Source: Pseudoalteromonas luteoviolacea NCIMB 1944 (GTDB taxonomy: Bacteria > Pseudomonadota > Gammaproteobacteria > Enterobacterales > Alteromonadaceae). From it: a DNA stretch of 64,000 nucleotides. Where the stretch lies: contig NZ_AUXS01000050.1 of NCBI RefSeq assembly GCF_001625565.1, forward strand, positions 19,267 through 83,266. The letters are read 5' to 3'. This document shows, piece by piece, positions 18,861 to 28,291 of the stretch; the stretch's first letter is position 1; every line of letters starts with the position of its first letter. The notes under the pieces are model-generated. The model was not told the origin of the DNA. It searched no databases and saw only the letters and a program-made list of their open reading frames with translations. The translations under genes and the position numbers were made by a program.

Positions 18861-20585
18861 TTAAGCGTGGAAATCCGTTTTTGAAACTTTTACTTCCGCA
18901 ACAATGCCTTTGCGGATCACAAAATCACCAAAGCACTCTTGCTCTTGACGCTCGCCAGCCCATTGACCGATCAACTCATCTAGTGCAGGTAGATAGACAT
19001 CTTCACTGACGTTTTCTAGATAAAGTTTAGGAACACGCGTGCCTTCACGGTTACCGCCAAGATATACATTGTATTTACCAGGACCTTTACCAACAAAGCC
19101 CACTTCCGCCAACATCGCACGGCCACAGCCGTTTGGACAACCCACAACACGCATGATGATGTCATCATTTGGAATGCTGTGTTTTACCAATAGCGCTTCC
19201 GTTTTCTCTACCAATTCAGGTAAATAACGCTCAGCTTCTGCCATCGCCAATGGACAAGTAGGCAGTGCCACACATGCCATTGAACTCTTGCGCTGCTCGG
19301 TATGTGAGTCATCGATTAAGCCGTGCTCACGGGCAATTTTTTCAATCTCAGCTTTGTCTTCTTCTGCAACACCAGCAATGATCAGGTTTTGGTTCGCAGT
19401 CATGCGGAAATCGCCTTTGTGGATCTCTGCAATTTTGCGGCAACCCGTTTTCAGAGGTTGACCCGGATAATCTAAAATGCGGCCACTTTGTAAAAATAAA
19501 GTCAGGTGATGTTTACCATCAATGCCTTCAACCCAACCGAAGCGATCGCCACGGTGAGTAAATTCGTATGGGCGACTTTGTTCAAACTTCACACCTGCGC
19601 GCTTTTCAACTTCTTCTTTAAACGCATCAATACCGAATGCATCTAATGTATATTTAGTTTTTGCGTTTTTACGATTTACACGGTTACCCCAATCACGCTG
19701 TACACTGACCACATGTTCTGCTACTGCCAATGTATGCTCAAGAGGAATAAAACCAAAATCATCAGCACGGCGCGGATAAGTATTTACATCGCCGTGAGTC
19801 ATTGCAAGACCACCACCCACAAGGACATTGAAACCGACCAATTTGCCTTCTTCAGCAATAGCCACAAAGTTCAAGTCATTGGCGTGCACGTCCACTTCGT
19901 TATTCGGTGGAATAGTCACTGTGGTTTTAAACTTACGCGGTAGATAAGTAGAACCTAGAATAGGCTCTAAATCCGTTGAATCTTTACGTTCGCCATTTAG
20001 CCAAATTTCTAAATAGGCACGTGTTTTTGGTAGTAAGTGCTCAGAGATCTTCGCAGCCCACTCATACGCTTCTTGGTGAAGCTCTGACTCAACAGGGTTC
20101 GTTGTACAGAGTACATTTCGGTTAACGTCACCCGCTGTTGCAATTGAATCGATACCCACATCATGCAAGGTTAAGTGCATTTCTTTGATATGCGGCTTTA
20201 ATACACCATGGAACTGGAATGTTTGACGTGTTGTCAGACGAATACTGCCATAAGAGGTTTTCTCCTCAGCAAACTTATCAATGGCTAACCACTGATCTGG
20301 CTGAATGATACCACCTGGCATACGTGCACGTAACATCACGTTGTGCAGCGGCTCTAGCTTTTGCTTAGTACGCTCAGCACGAATATCTCGGTCATCCTGC
20401 TGGTACATGCCATGGAAACGGATCAGTTGGAAGTTGTCCTTGGTAAAGCCACCTGTTAATTGGTCGCCTAAATCGGTTTCAATGGTACCGCGCAAGTGCT
20501 GACTCTCTGTTTTTAAACGCTCGTTGTCAGCAAATTTAGCCGCAGGATCGTGCTTACTATTGGGCTTGTAATCTTGATTGCTCAT
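18861..20585 (-). CDS. cysI: Sulfite reductase [NADPH] hemoprotein beta-component
   Basis: CysI carries the siroheme and [4Fe-4S] cluster that reduce sulfite to sulfide. The 574-residue protein has the two Cys motifs that bind the cluster, CVALPTCPLAMAEAERY and VGCPNGCGRAM, near residues 440 and 485, and RLTTRQTFQFHG earlier. Standard length. It lies between cysJ (52 bases upstream) and cysH. Confidence 0.98.
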   Translation of the reverse strand: MSNQDYKPNSKHDPAAKFADNERLKTESQHLRGTIETDLGDQLTGGFTKDNFQLIRFHGMYQQDDRDIRAERTKQKLEPLHNVMLRARMPGGIIQPDQWLAIDKFAEEKTSYGSIRLTTRQTFQFHGVLKPHIKEMHLTLHDVGIDSIATAGDVNRNVLCTTNPVESELHQEAYEWAAKISEHLLPKTRAYLEIWLNGERKDSTDLEPILGSTYLPRKFKTTVTIPPNNEVDVHANDLNFVAIAEEGKLVGFNVLVGGGLAMTHGDVNTYPRRADDFGFIPLEHTLAVAEHVVSVQRDWGNRVNRKNAKTKYTLDAFGIDAFKEEVEKRAGVKFEQSRPYEFTHRGDRFGWVEGIDGKHHLTLFLQSGRILDYPGQPLKTGCRKIAEIHKGDFRMTANQNLIIAGVAEEDKAEIEKIAREHGLIDDSHTEQRKSSMACVALPTCPLAMAEAERYLPELVEKTEALLVKHSIPNDDIIMRVVGCPNGCGRAMLAEVGFVGKGPGKYNVYLGGNREGTRVPKLYLENVSEDVYLPALDELIGQWAGERQEQECFGDFVIRKGIVAEVKVSKTDFHA

Positions 20586-20636
20586 GGTTTTTCCTAAATT
20601 CTATACAGTGACGGTAAAAGTGCGTGATGACGCCTA

Positions 20637-22457
20637 TTAATAGACGTCTTTTTGATAACGGTTAGCACTACGCAACTCTTTCAAATACTGCTCGGCCTGC
20701 TCATCATCTTTACCACCATAGGTCTTAACGATGTCTAGCAGCGCCTGATGCACATCTTTGGCCATGCGTGTAGCATCACCACACACATAGAAATGCGCAC
20801 CTTTTTCTAACCAAGCAAAAACTTCTTCGCCCTTTTCACGTAAGCGGTCTTGAACGTAAATTTTTTCTGCCTGATCCCGGCTAAATGCTAAATCCACTCG
20901 GTTTAGCAATCCTGACTTCACATACCCTTGAATTTCTACTTGGTATAAGAAGTCTTGTGTAAAGTGAGGGTTACCGAAGAATAACCAGTTATCCCCTTCA
21001 GCTTCACGGGCATCTCGCTCTTGTAAAAACGCTCTGAATGGCGCGATACCAGTGCCTGGACCAACCATGATCACAGGCGTATTATCATCACTTGGCAAAC
21101 GGAAGTTGTCATTGTGCTCACTGAACACTTTGACCTTAGTGCCTTCCTCAACGCGATGCGCTAAGAACCCAGAGCAACCACCAAAATGCTGCTCACCAAA
21201 CGCGTCAAATTCAACCAAACCCACTGTGAGGTGAACTTCTTCTTCTACCTCTGATTGGCTCGATGCAATAGAGTACAAACGCGCTTGTTGTTTACGGCAA
21301 CACTCTACAAGTGATTGTGCTGCAATCTCGCTCGGATTTTGTTTGATCACATCAAATATCTGACGCGCTTCCAAATACTCACGCAGTGCCGCCTTGTCTG
21401 CAACTAGCTTCGCCAAGTCCTCATTCCCAGTGGCTGTTGCATACTTCTCTACAAACCCAGGGTATGACTGGGTTAATTCGAGCTTTTCAATCAGTGCATC
21501 GCGAACACTCAAGATGTCATTGCCCAGCGTAACTTCACTTTCTGGTGCAATATTTAATGCTTTTAATACTTCATCAACCAGCACTTCATCGTTTAGGAAA
21601 TACACCCCGAGTGCATCACCTGGTTGATAGCTGATATCAGAACCTTCTAGATCAATTTCGATATGGCGCACATCTTTAGTCGAATCACGACCTGTGATCT
21701 TCACAGCGGTCGCAATTTCAGCAGTGAATGGATTTTGCTTTGTATACTGGCTATGTGCAGCTTGCGGTGCGCCAAAAGGGGCACTCACAACATTCGTGGC
21801 ACCACCTGCAGCTTGCTGTGCTTTGAGCTCTGGCTCAAATGCATCTAGCGCTGACGCGATCCACGCTTCAGCCTGCTCTTCGTAATCGACATCTAAATCA
21901 GCGCGAGCAACGACACTTTCGGCACCGAGCTTCTGTAAGCGCTCTTCAAAGTCAATCGCTGTTTGACAGAAGAACTCGTAACTTGAATCACCTAAACCTA
22001 ATACCGCAATTTTAACACCGTCTAGCTTAGGTGCTTTTTTACCAACTAAGAATTCATGTAAATTTTCAGCATCTTCTGGCGGCTCACCCTCACCGTATGT
22101 CGATACCGCAACGGCAATAAATTTTTCTTTCTTTAAGTTGCCAGACTTATAGTCCGCCATGTTAACTAGCTTGACCTCTAAGCCTCGTGACTTAGCTTGT
22201 GCTTCAAGCTGCGCTGCAACACCTTTGGCATTGCCCGTTTGCGAACCATATAAAATAGTCAATGGAGCAGCATCTTGCGCTGGCGCAGCTGCTTGACCAA
22301 GCACGCCACCAAGCGCCGCAGTATTGGCATTTGCAGCCAAGTAACCACTCACCCAAGCTTGTTGAATTGGGTTTAGTTCTGCCACTAACCCCTGTAACTT
22401 TTGCAGTTGTTCTTGTGAAAGCGGACTTGCCGCAGCACTCAGTTGACTTAACAACAT
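20637..22457 (-). CDS. cysJ: Sulfite reductase [NADPH] flavoprotein alpha-component
   Basis: CysJ passes electrons from NADPH through FAD and FMN to CysI. The 606-residue protein has a flavodoxin domain (LYGSQTGNAKGVA at about 69-81, STYGEGEPPEDAE), an FAD domain with ARLYSIASSQ and GGCSGFLAH, and a C-terminal NADPH domain with GPGTGIAPFRAFLQER and the terminal aromatic stacking region ...RYQKDVY. It is the first gene of cysJIH; a perfect dyad at 22532-22568 lies 75-110 bases upstream. Confidence 0.98.
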   Translation of the reverse strand: MLLSQLSAAASPLSQEQLQKLQGLVAELNPIQQAWVSGYLAANANTAALGGVLGQAAAPAQDAAPLTILYGSQTGNAKGVAAQLEAQAKSRGLEVKLVNMADYKSGNLKKEKFIAVAVSTYGEGEPPEDAENLHEFLVGKKAPKLDGVKIAVLGLGDSSYEFFCQTAIDFEERLQKLGAESVVARADLDVDYEEQAEAWIASALDAFEPELKAQQAAGGATNVVSAPFGAPQAAHSQYTKQNPFTAEIATAVKITGRDSTKDVRHIEIDLEGSDISYQPGDALGVYFLNDEVLVDEVLKALNIAPESEVTLGNDILSVRDALIEKLELTQSYPGFVEKYATATGNEDLAKLVADKAALREYLEARQIFDVIKQNPSEIAAQSLVECCRKQQARLYSIASSQSEVEEEVHLTVGLVEFDAFGEQHFGGCSGFLAHRVEEGTKVKVFSEHNDNFRLPSDDNTPVIMVGPGTGIAPFRAFLQERDAREAEGDNWLFFGNPHFTQDFLYQVEIQGYVKSGLLNRVDLAFSRDQAEKIYVQDRLREKGEEVFAWLEKGAHFYVCGDATRMAKDVHQALLDIVKTYGGKDDEQAEQYLKELRSANRYQKDVY

Positions 22458-22531
22458 TGTCTATTCCCCGTAACCCATTTCGTTTTACTTGCTCTGGCAC
22501 TTTAGTGTGCAGGTCATTTAATAGCATGCAG

Positions 22532-22568
22532 GATACTGTTCCTATCTCTTAACAAAAAGAACAGTATC
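22532..22568. promoter_or_regulatory. Inverted repeat upstream of cysJ
   Basis: GATACTGTTC and GAACAGTATC are perfect 10-base inverted repeats 17 bases apart. They lie 75 bases before the cysJ ATG. They could be an operator or form a leader hairpin. The AT-rich stretch right after (22570-22600, TTATTCCTTTTAGTTATG) resembles loosely defined CysB sites, a weak resemblance only. Confidence 0.5.
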
Positions 22569-22639
22569 TGCTTTGTTATTCCTTTTAGTTATGAAAAGAA
22601 AAAAACACCAACGAAAACAGATTAAAAGAAATGTTTATT

Positions 22640-22712
22640 TTTTGATCTAATTTTTATTAGCATTTTAATAACGGGTGTGGAGTTTTAGCGCCCGTGATTT
22701 ATTAGATCAAAA
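22640..22712 (+). promoter_or_regulatory. Nested inverted repeats in the leader of the endonuclease gene
   Basis: TTTTGATCTAAT (22640-22651) and ATTAGATCAAAA (22701-22712) are a perfect 12-base dyad flanking a 49-base interior. The interior itself holds a TTATTA/TAATAA stem and an ACGGG(T)G/CGCCCGT stem. A competing hairpin CTAAT-TTTT-ATTAG uses the left arm. The right arm ends five bases before the ribosome site. This could be a structured 5' leader or an operator pair. Confidence 0.5.
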
Positions 22713-22727
22713 TAACAAGAGAACAAA

Positions 22728-24365
22728 ATGAAACGAAACATAAAAAACCGGGCGTATATACAAATTGCGATTTTAGCAGGTATTTACAGCTCATCAGGCC
22801 ACACACAAGTTGACAATGGTAGCTTTGAACAATGGCAACAAAACACCCCGAGTAGTTGGACTACCATTGATTCAGGGATCACAACATCACCTGTTAACAC
22901 CCCTGTACAGCACGGCCAAAGCGCCGCCGCTATCACCGTGAACACACCAACGCAGGGCAATACGGATATACGCCAAAGTATTGCCGTGGTTGCAGGACAA
23001 ACCTATGACTTTAGCACTTGGGTTTACCATACCGAAGGGGGCGTTAAGTCACGGATATATGTTGATGGTTATCACAGCTATTCCAATGCACAGCAAACAG
23101 GGCAATGGCAACAGCTGACTTACCAATACAAGGCCAGTACCTCTAAAAACATTGAAATCGGTTTACGATTTTATGATGTTACCGGATTTGATGGCAGCGA
23201 AGTTGTATACGTTGATAACTTTTCTACCGGCACAGACGTCAATCCGCCCCCACCGCCTCCCCCGCCACCAACAGGTTGTCAGCACAACACAGTCGCCTTT
23301 AGTTTACTGACAGACAATTATGGCAGTGAAACCAGCTGGCAGTTGGAGAACAAAGCAGGACAAGTCATCAAAAGTGGCAGCGGATACAGTAATAACCAGA
23401 CAGTTTCGGACACCTTGTGCTTAACAGACGATACCTACACTTTTACCATTTCAGATAGCTACGGCGATGGTATTTGTTGTTCACACGGCAATGGACACTA
23501 TGAGTTTAGCCACAATGGTCAAATATTAATTTCAGGTGGACAATTCACCGCTCGAGAGCAAAAACAATTTACTTTAGGTAACGATGGTGGCAATGGCCAA
23601 GACCCCACAGGATACTATGCCACCGCAGCTGGGCTTACGGGGCTTGCTCTTAAATCCGAACTCCATGCAATCATAAAGAACCACAACAACCAAGGCTATG
23701 GGGCGCTGTGGTCTTTTATTGATCAACATGAACGCGACCGCTATTTCGAGCAAGATAACTCGGTGCTGGATCGTTATTCTGAGAAACCAAGTGGCGCAGA
23801 TACCATTAACTTTGTTGCAGTCAGTGGTCAATGCGGTAGCTACCGAGCTGAGGGAGATTGTTACAATCGCGAACATTCATTTCCTAAAAGCTGGTTTGGC
23901 GGCAAGGTCGAGCCAATGAACTCAGATGTACACCATATTGTTGCCTCAGATGGTTTTGTTAATGCTAAACGCAATAGCTTCCCCTTTGGTGAAGTTGGCA
24001 GCGCCAGTTACACTTCTTCAAATGGCAGTAAGTTAGGCAGTGCATCCGGGATTAACTATAACGGTACCGTATTCGAACCCATCGATGCCTTTAAAGGTGA
24101 CTTTGCTCGCATTTACTTCTACATGGCAACACGGTATGAAAATGTCATTGCCGGGTGGCACAACAAATCAAGCTACGGTAGCGATGTGCTCAATGGCACC
24201 TCAGGGTTGGTATTTGAGCCTTGGGTAATAGCCATGCTTAAGCGCTGGCATCAACAAGACCCTGTTGATGCCATTGAACGTGCTCGCAACCAAGCTGCCT
24301 ATGAATATCAAGGTAATCGCAACCCGTTTGTCGATCACCCTGAGTTTGTCGAGCAAATTTGGTAG
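22728..24365 (+). CDS. Secreted endonuclease I family nuclease with added binding domains
   Basis: A 545-residue exported nuclease. A signal peptide (about 1-27) is followed by a jelly-roll carbohydrate-binding-like domain (about 28-168), a nine-proline linker (about 174-182), a second beta-rich domain with DSYGDGICCSHGNG (about 184-285), and the catalytic endonuclease I domain (about 300-545). The catalytic part has NREHSFPKSWFGG and DVHHIVASDGFVNAKRN, the His/Asn/metal residues of the EndA/NucM/Vvn fold. It likely degrades extracellular DNA. The substrate of the accessory domains is unknown. An AAGAGAA ribosome site precedes the ATG. Confidence 0.88.
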   Translation: MKRNIKNRAYIQIAILAGIYSSSGHTQVDNGSFEQWQQNTPSSWTTIDSGITTSPVNTPVQHGQSAAAITVNTPTQGNTDIRQSIAVVAGQTYDFSTWVYHTEGGVKSRIYVDGYHSYSNAQQTGQWQQLTYQYKASTSKNIEIGLRFYDVTGFDGSEVVYVDNFSTGTDVNPPPPPPPPPTGCQHNTVAFSLLTDNYGSETSWQLENKAGQVIKSGSGYSNNQTVSDTLCLTDDTYTFTISDSYGDGICCSHGNGHYEFSHNGQILISGGQFTAREQKQFTLGNDGGNGQDPTGYYATAAGLTGLALKSELHAIIKNHNNQGYGALWSFIDQHERDRYFEQDNSVLDRYSEKPSGADTINFVAVSGQCGSYRAEGDCYNREHSFPKSWFGGKVEPMNSDVHHIVASDGFVNAKRNSFPFGEVGSASYTSSNGSKLGSASGINYNGTVFEPIDAFKGDFARIYFYMATRYENVIAGWHNKSSYGSDVLNGTSGLVFEPWVIAMLKRWHQQDPVDAIERARNQAAYEYQGNRNPFVDHPEFVEQIW

Positions 24366-24391
24366 TTAAAGAGTCGTTAAATAGAAAAAAG

Positions 24392-24413
24392 CGGCCCAAT
24401 CCATTGGGCCGCA
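24392..24413 (-). terminator. Rho-independent terminator (minus strand)
   Basis: GCGGCCCAAT pairs with ATTGGGCCGC around a 2-base spacer. On the minus strand a TTTTTT run follows, so it best serves the DUF3103-like gene ending at 24524. The strong stem just after the endonuclease stop may also help end that plus-strand transcript. Confidence 0.75.
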
Positions 24414-24523
24414 TAACATACTCAGCGCAGAGTCTACGTGAGTGTTAAAGTAGGTAAGGTAACTGTGTTCCTAACTGATAAATCGATTCGATCTTCCACC
24501 ACCGCAGCGATTTAAAAGTGCAC

Positions 24524-25708
24524 TTACCTAGGCTCTATCGTTAAGGGAGATAAAGTCATTTTGGCGTTGTTACTGGCACCCATTAAGTCTGTGTACCTGC
24601 GATTTTCAAACAGTGTATAAAACACATCTACATAGTCATCATCATTGCTAAACCAATGGCTTGGCATCGCTTTTATCAATTCATTGGTCAACTGAGGAAT
24701 GATGGCATAACCCTGAACGTTGGGATCTGGAATTAATCTCATTGCCTGTGTGACGATGCTTAAAAAGGTTGATGCAAGCTCTTGATAGTTAGTATTGTCA
24801 TCATGTTCCATAAATAAAACATCGGCCGCTTGCCAGCGATAGCGCTCCCAATGAATTAGGATTTGGTTAGGTGTATAGTCTTGCCCATCATGATCTAAAT
24901 AAGGCAGGTCAACCACATCGAGTGCTGGCTCATCTCGACTCGGATTAACCCCATTTACAACCGCATAGACTTCAGCTGCCCCAGAGATCCAAGGCTCTTT
25001 GTCATCACTCAACCGGATCCGATTAATCACCGATGTCGAAATAGCCGCACTCGCAGGAGTTTCAGCTATGGTAGACCATGTGTTATCAGTCTTCGTCAAA
25101 GCCAATGCGCTGTGCTGTCGAAAAGTTTTTTGCATCACGGCAATTCCTTCGCGATGCACTATCTGTTTATCTAATTCAACGATTAATACCGGGCGCTTGG
25201 GCATCTGCTGTGCATCAAGTAAGTGCACTTCACCATATTGATCAAATGCCTCAACATGTAACCATTCTGTATCTTCCCCTTTTGGCGCAAATGCGACCAA
25301 TGGAGACTCTCCTTGCTGCCACGCGGCCAGCATTGAGCTGTCGGCCAAACGCAATTGATAGACTTGTTGGCTGTGCTCTGTTAGCCCTTTTAATTGACGT
25401 GTCAATCGGCTCGCTTGCGCACCCAGCGTGGATGCATCTGAAGACAAGGTAGCTTGCGCTAAATTAAGTTTATTAAAACTGTTTAGTTGCTTAATCCAAC
25501 TTTGCTCATTAACTGCAATATCACGCGCAACTGCTTTTGCAACCACGCGTTTAATATCTGTTACTTGAAAACTTGCAGGGTTAAACCTGTCTATTGATTG
25601 CAGTGAAGTATTGAAACTACCGTCTACTTCTGCCGGTTGCGCATTCGCTTGACCGCTAAAGAGTGAAATGGCGGCTGTCAGCGTCGCCAATTTTAGTAAC
25701 TTGTTCAT
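24524..25708 (-). CDS. Exported DUF3103-like protein
   Basis: A 394-residue protein with a clear signal peptide (MNKLLKLATLTAAISLFSGQANA). The mature part has no membrane segment and looks like the DUF3103 family of Vibrio and Pseudoalteromonas exported proteins, of unknown function. Features include an acidic DHDGQDYTPNQILIHWERYRW block and a DDDYVDVFYTL block near the C-terminus. Assignment to the family is from memory. It is monocistronic, with a long AT-rich upstream region. Confidence 0.7.
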   Translation of the reverse strand: MNKLLKLATLTAAISLFSGQANAQPAEVDGSFNTSLQSIDRFNPASFQVTDIKRVVAKAVARDIAVNEQSWIKQLNSFNKLNLAQATLSSDASTLGAQASRLTRQLKGLTEHSQQVYQLRLADSSMLAAWQQGESPLVAFAPKGEDTEWLHVEAFDQYGEVHLLDAQQMPKRPVLIVELDKQIVHREGIAVMQKTFRQHSALALTKTDNTWSTIAETPASAAISTSVINRIRLSDDKEPWISGAAEVYAVVNGVNPSRDEPALDVVDLPYLDHDGQDYTPNQILIHWERYRWQAADVLFMEHDDNTNYQELASTFLSIVTQAMRLIPDPNVQGYAIIPQLTNELIKAMPSHWFSNDDDYVDVFYTLFENRRYTDLMGASNNAKMTLSPLTIEPR

Positions 25709-26128
25709 AACATATCCTTGAAATAATCCGTGTGTTTACGCATGAAAACCATAAAACCGGTGTTCATTCGCATAGCCAAGATAAAACAGCACACTAAATT
25801 TATCAAGATATTAATAATGAATTAACATAAAAAATTTCAGATTTTCGCTATCACAATGAAATATATAAATAATATTGAGGTTTTCTAGATTGCAAAACAA
25901 TCACTATTTGCGCAACAATCTCTTCTTCTTGAATAATTAACCAGCTTGCAACATAGACAGCATAAAACGACGTATGTAAATAATTGGCCTATAAAATAAG
26001 CAAAAATGGTCAGTTGGCAAAGTCACTTGCACAAAGGGGAAGCAAAAGGCAGAAAAAACATGAAAGTATTAACAGATCGTGTCTTGGCGATAAAGGGCTA
26101 CACGTACCATAACCCTTTTCTTACAACC
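25709..26128. other. 420-base AT-rich intergenic region
   Basis: No gene, tRNA or repeat is convincing here. It holds the promoter of the DUF3103-like gene on the left, very AT-rich between 25800 and 25900. A 60-codon frame at 26006-26188 lacks a ribosome site and overlaps the next gene, so it was not called. A weak six-base AAAGGG/CCCTTT hairpin near 26092-26120 may end the gene at 26129. Confidence 0.6.
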
Positions 26129-26509
26129 CTATTTTTCCACTGGATACAAGGTTATCTCTATACCTGCACCAATCGCAGATATACGTAATAAAGTATCGAC
26201 ATCAATGGCTTGAGAATAACACTTTGGTGCTTCACCTGAGACAAAACCAATGTCAAACGTACGTTTTTTACATCCTAACCACTGCTTAAGTGCAGCCTTA
26301 GAGCAGGACTCAATCAATTCACATAAGTGGTTGATGGCTTTGTTAGGGCTGTTGACTTCAGTACTCGATTCAATGCGCGCCAGCTCACGATAATCATCTT
26401 TATCATAGTGAAGTACAACCGCATTACGCCTCAGGTCCTCAACCAAAGCGGAGATATCATGTTTGGATTCTAACTCTAGGTCGACATTTAAAAATTGGAT
26501 TTCTGACAT
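26129..26509 (-). CDS. Small DUF4279-like protein
   Basis: A 126-residue soluble, acidic protein. The layout, an N-terminal strand region, FDIGFVSG in the middle and 'LLRISAIGAGIEITLYP' at the end, resembles DUF4279 proteins, a family of unknown function sometimes proposed as immunity proteins. No toxin gene is next to it. The ribosome site is weak. Family call is tentative. Confidence 0.55.
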   Translation of the reverse strand: MSEIQFLNVDLELESKHDISALVEDLRRNAVVLHYDKDDYRELARIESSTEVNSPNKAINHLCELIESCSKAALKQWLGCKKRTFDIGFVSGEAPKCYSQAIDVDTLLRISAIGAGIEITLYPVEK

Positions 26510-26696
26510 TGTGAATGCGTTACCTTGCTTTATGATAGGACCGAAGGTCTCAATTGTTTATACACTGTTCACCACCAAAACGCCGCGTAACTAGCTTACG
26601 CAATTAAAGTCATACTTTTGGGTGCGACAATTTGTCACTGTGGATTTTACGCCAATTTCAATAAGCTATCAGCAATTTTGACTAAAAAACAGAGCA

Positions 26697-27404
26697 ATGA
26701 TTAAAACCGCATTAAAACCAGCCAGAAAAATACATAAATACCTTGGTTATTTACTGGCATTGCAACTCTTTGCATGGCTGCTCGGTGGACTTGTAATGAG
26801 TGCCATTCCATTAGAAATGGTCCACGGTAAACACCTTGCGAACCGACAATTAGAAAACCCATTTAATTCAAATCATTACACGGCAAGTTTGGATCAATTG
26901 ACCCAACAAGTGAGTGGGCTACGCAGCATTGAGTTCAAACATTTTCTCAATACACCCCTGATCAAATTAAGTGGCGATACCGATGTCTATTTTCACGGCG
27001 TCACTGGTGAGCGGTTTCAAGCACCAACTCAAGCTGCAATAGAGCGCCAAGCCAAAGCACATTACCTTGGCGACAGCGAGATTGCCCGCGTCACATTCAT
27101 GGCAACGGGACCCAGAGAAGTACAGTATAGAAAAAATATTTGGCGCGTCGTATTTGCTGATACCCTGAGTACCACGGTTTATTTAGCGAATGACAGTGGT
27201 CATGTGATCACAGTACGCAGCACGCTATGGCGCATTTTTGATTTTTTCTGGATGTTACATATTATGGATTATGATGAAAGAGATGACTTTAACAATCCGC
27301 TGTTGATATCTTTTTCAGCCACCAGCGTTCTATTCTGTATATCAGGCATCATACTTTTATTTCAGTCTCCGCCGTGGCGACGCCGACGTACCCAGTTTAA
27401 ATAA
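26697..27404 (+). CDS. PepSY-like inner-membrane protein
   Basis: A 235-residue protein with a membrane helix near residues 18-36 (YLGYLLALQLFAWLLGGLV), a periplasmic domain with weak PepSY-like features, and two C-terminal helices (about 175-225) holding FWMLHIMDYDERDD, where the His could bind heme or metal. It resembles small PepSY transmembrane proteins linked to iron or flavin reduction. The gene order with a nuclease downstream gives no extra hint. Confidence 0.7.
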   Translation: MIKTALKPARKIHKYLGYLLALQLFAWLLGGLVMSAIPLEMVHGKHLANRQLENPFNSNHYTASLDQLTQQVSGLRSIEFKHFLNTPLIKLSGDTDVYFHGVTGERFQAPTQAAIERQAKAHYLGDSEIARVTFMATGPREVQYRKNIWRVVFADTLSTTVYLANDSGHVITVRSTLWRIFDFFWMLHIMDYDERDDFNNPLLISFSATSVLFCISGIILLFQSPPWRRRRTQFK

Positions 27405-27470
27405 GCTGTTATTAATCACATTAATGGGATAATCTGAGGGCAGTTTCGATGTTCACCCTAGGTGAGAGAC

Positions 27471-28103
27471 ATGCCCTTTGTCCCTGTTGTCATTTTATTG
27501 TTTTCCGTGTTTTTTAGCTGGTTCGCAAACGCGCAGCCATTTACGAGTTTTTATCAGGCAAAAAAGCACTTATCTCAACAACTCAGCGGATCCGCTAAAA
27601 CACTTTACTGCGGTTGCGACATCACTCGGCAGGGGAAAAAGCTAGTGCCTGATCCGTCTAAATGTGGCTATCAACCGCGAAAACCCATCACTCGAAGTGG
27701 CAAACCAAATAGTCGAGCGACCCGGATAGAGTGGGAGCACATAGTACCAGCATGGGAGTTTGGCCATCAGTTACAATGCTGGCAATCTGGCGGCAGAGCG
27801 CATTGCCGTAAAGTCAGTGCCCAATTTAGGCGCATGGAAGCGGATGTTCGAAACCTAGCACCTGCGATTGGCGAAATAAATGGAGATCGCAGTAACTATC
27901 GTTTCGGCATGCTGCCAAACACGCCATACAAACATGGTGCATGTGCAGTCAAAATCGATTTTAAACAACGGGTTATTGAGCCTCCAGTATACGCACGGAA
28001 ACAAATCGCCGAGGCATACTTTTACATGCAAAAAACATATGGCTTAAAAATCGCTGAAAAACAGCAAAAGCTGTTCCAAGTTTGGGCAAATTTAAATCAA
28101 TAA
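27471..28103 (+). CDS. Secreted/periplasmic endonuclease I
   Basis: A 210-residue nuclease close to E. coli EndA in length. Signal peptide about 1-22 (ends FANA), then the catalytic block RIEWEHIVPAWEFG and RRMEADVRNLAPAIGEINGDRSNYRFGML, with conserved His, Asn and Glu of the fold. Cysteines in the mature part probably form disulfides. The ATG at 27471 has AGGTGAG just before it; the in-frame GTG at 27462 lies inside that ribosome site and is rejected. It is a minimal paralogue of the catalytic domain in the gene at 22728. Confidence 0.9.
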   Translation: MPFVPVVILLFSVFFSWFANAQPFTSFYQAKKHLSQQLSGSAKTLYCGCDITRQGKKLVPDPSKCGYQPRKPITRSGKPNSRATRIEWEHIVPAWEFGHQLQCWQSGGRAHCRKVSAQFRRMEADVRNLAPAIGEINGDRSNYRFGMLPNTPYKHGACAVKIDFKQRVIEPPVYARKQIAEAYFYMQKTYGLKIAEKQQKLFQVWANLNQ

Positions 28104-28291
28104 GACGGCCTAATCCATTAATTTTTTCATGTCCTGTATTAAAAATGGTAACAGCCGCTAATTTGATTGTAATCTACATCAGCAATTGATAATTTGACTC
28201 TAGTATTGATTTTGGACGCACAATTGAAAGCATCACCCGCTGATACAGGTCTACTCAAAGAAGATCATCTGGCAATGCTTAGGAATGGAAT

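Noticed and set aside
26006..26188. 60-codon frame in the long intergenic region
   Set aside because: No ribosome site, overlap with the gene at 26129, and no recognisable sequence.
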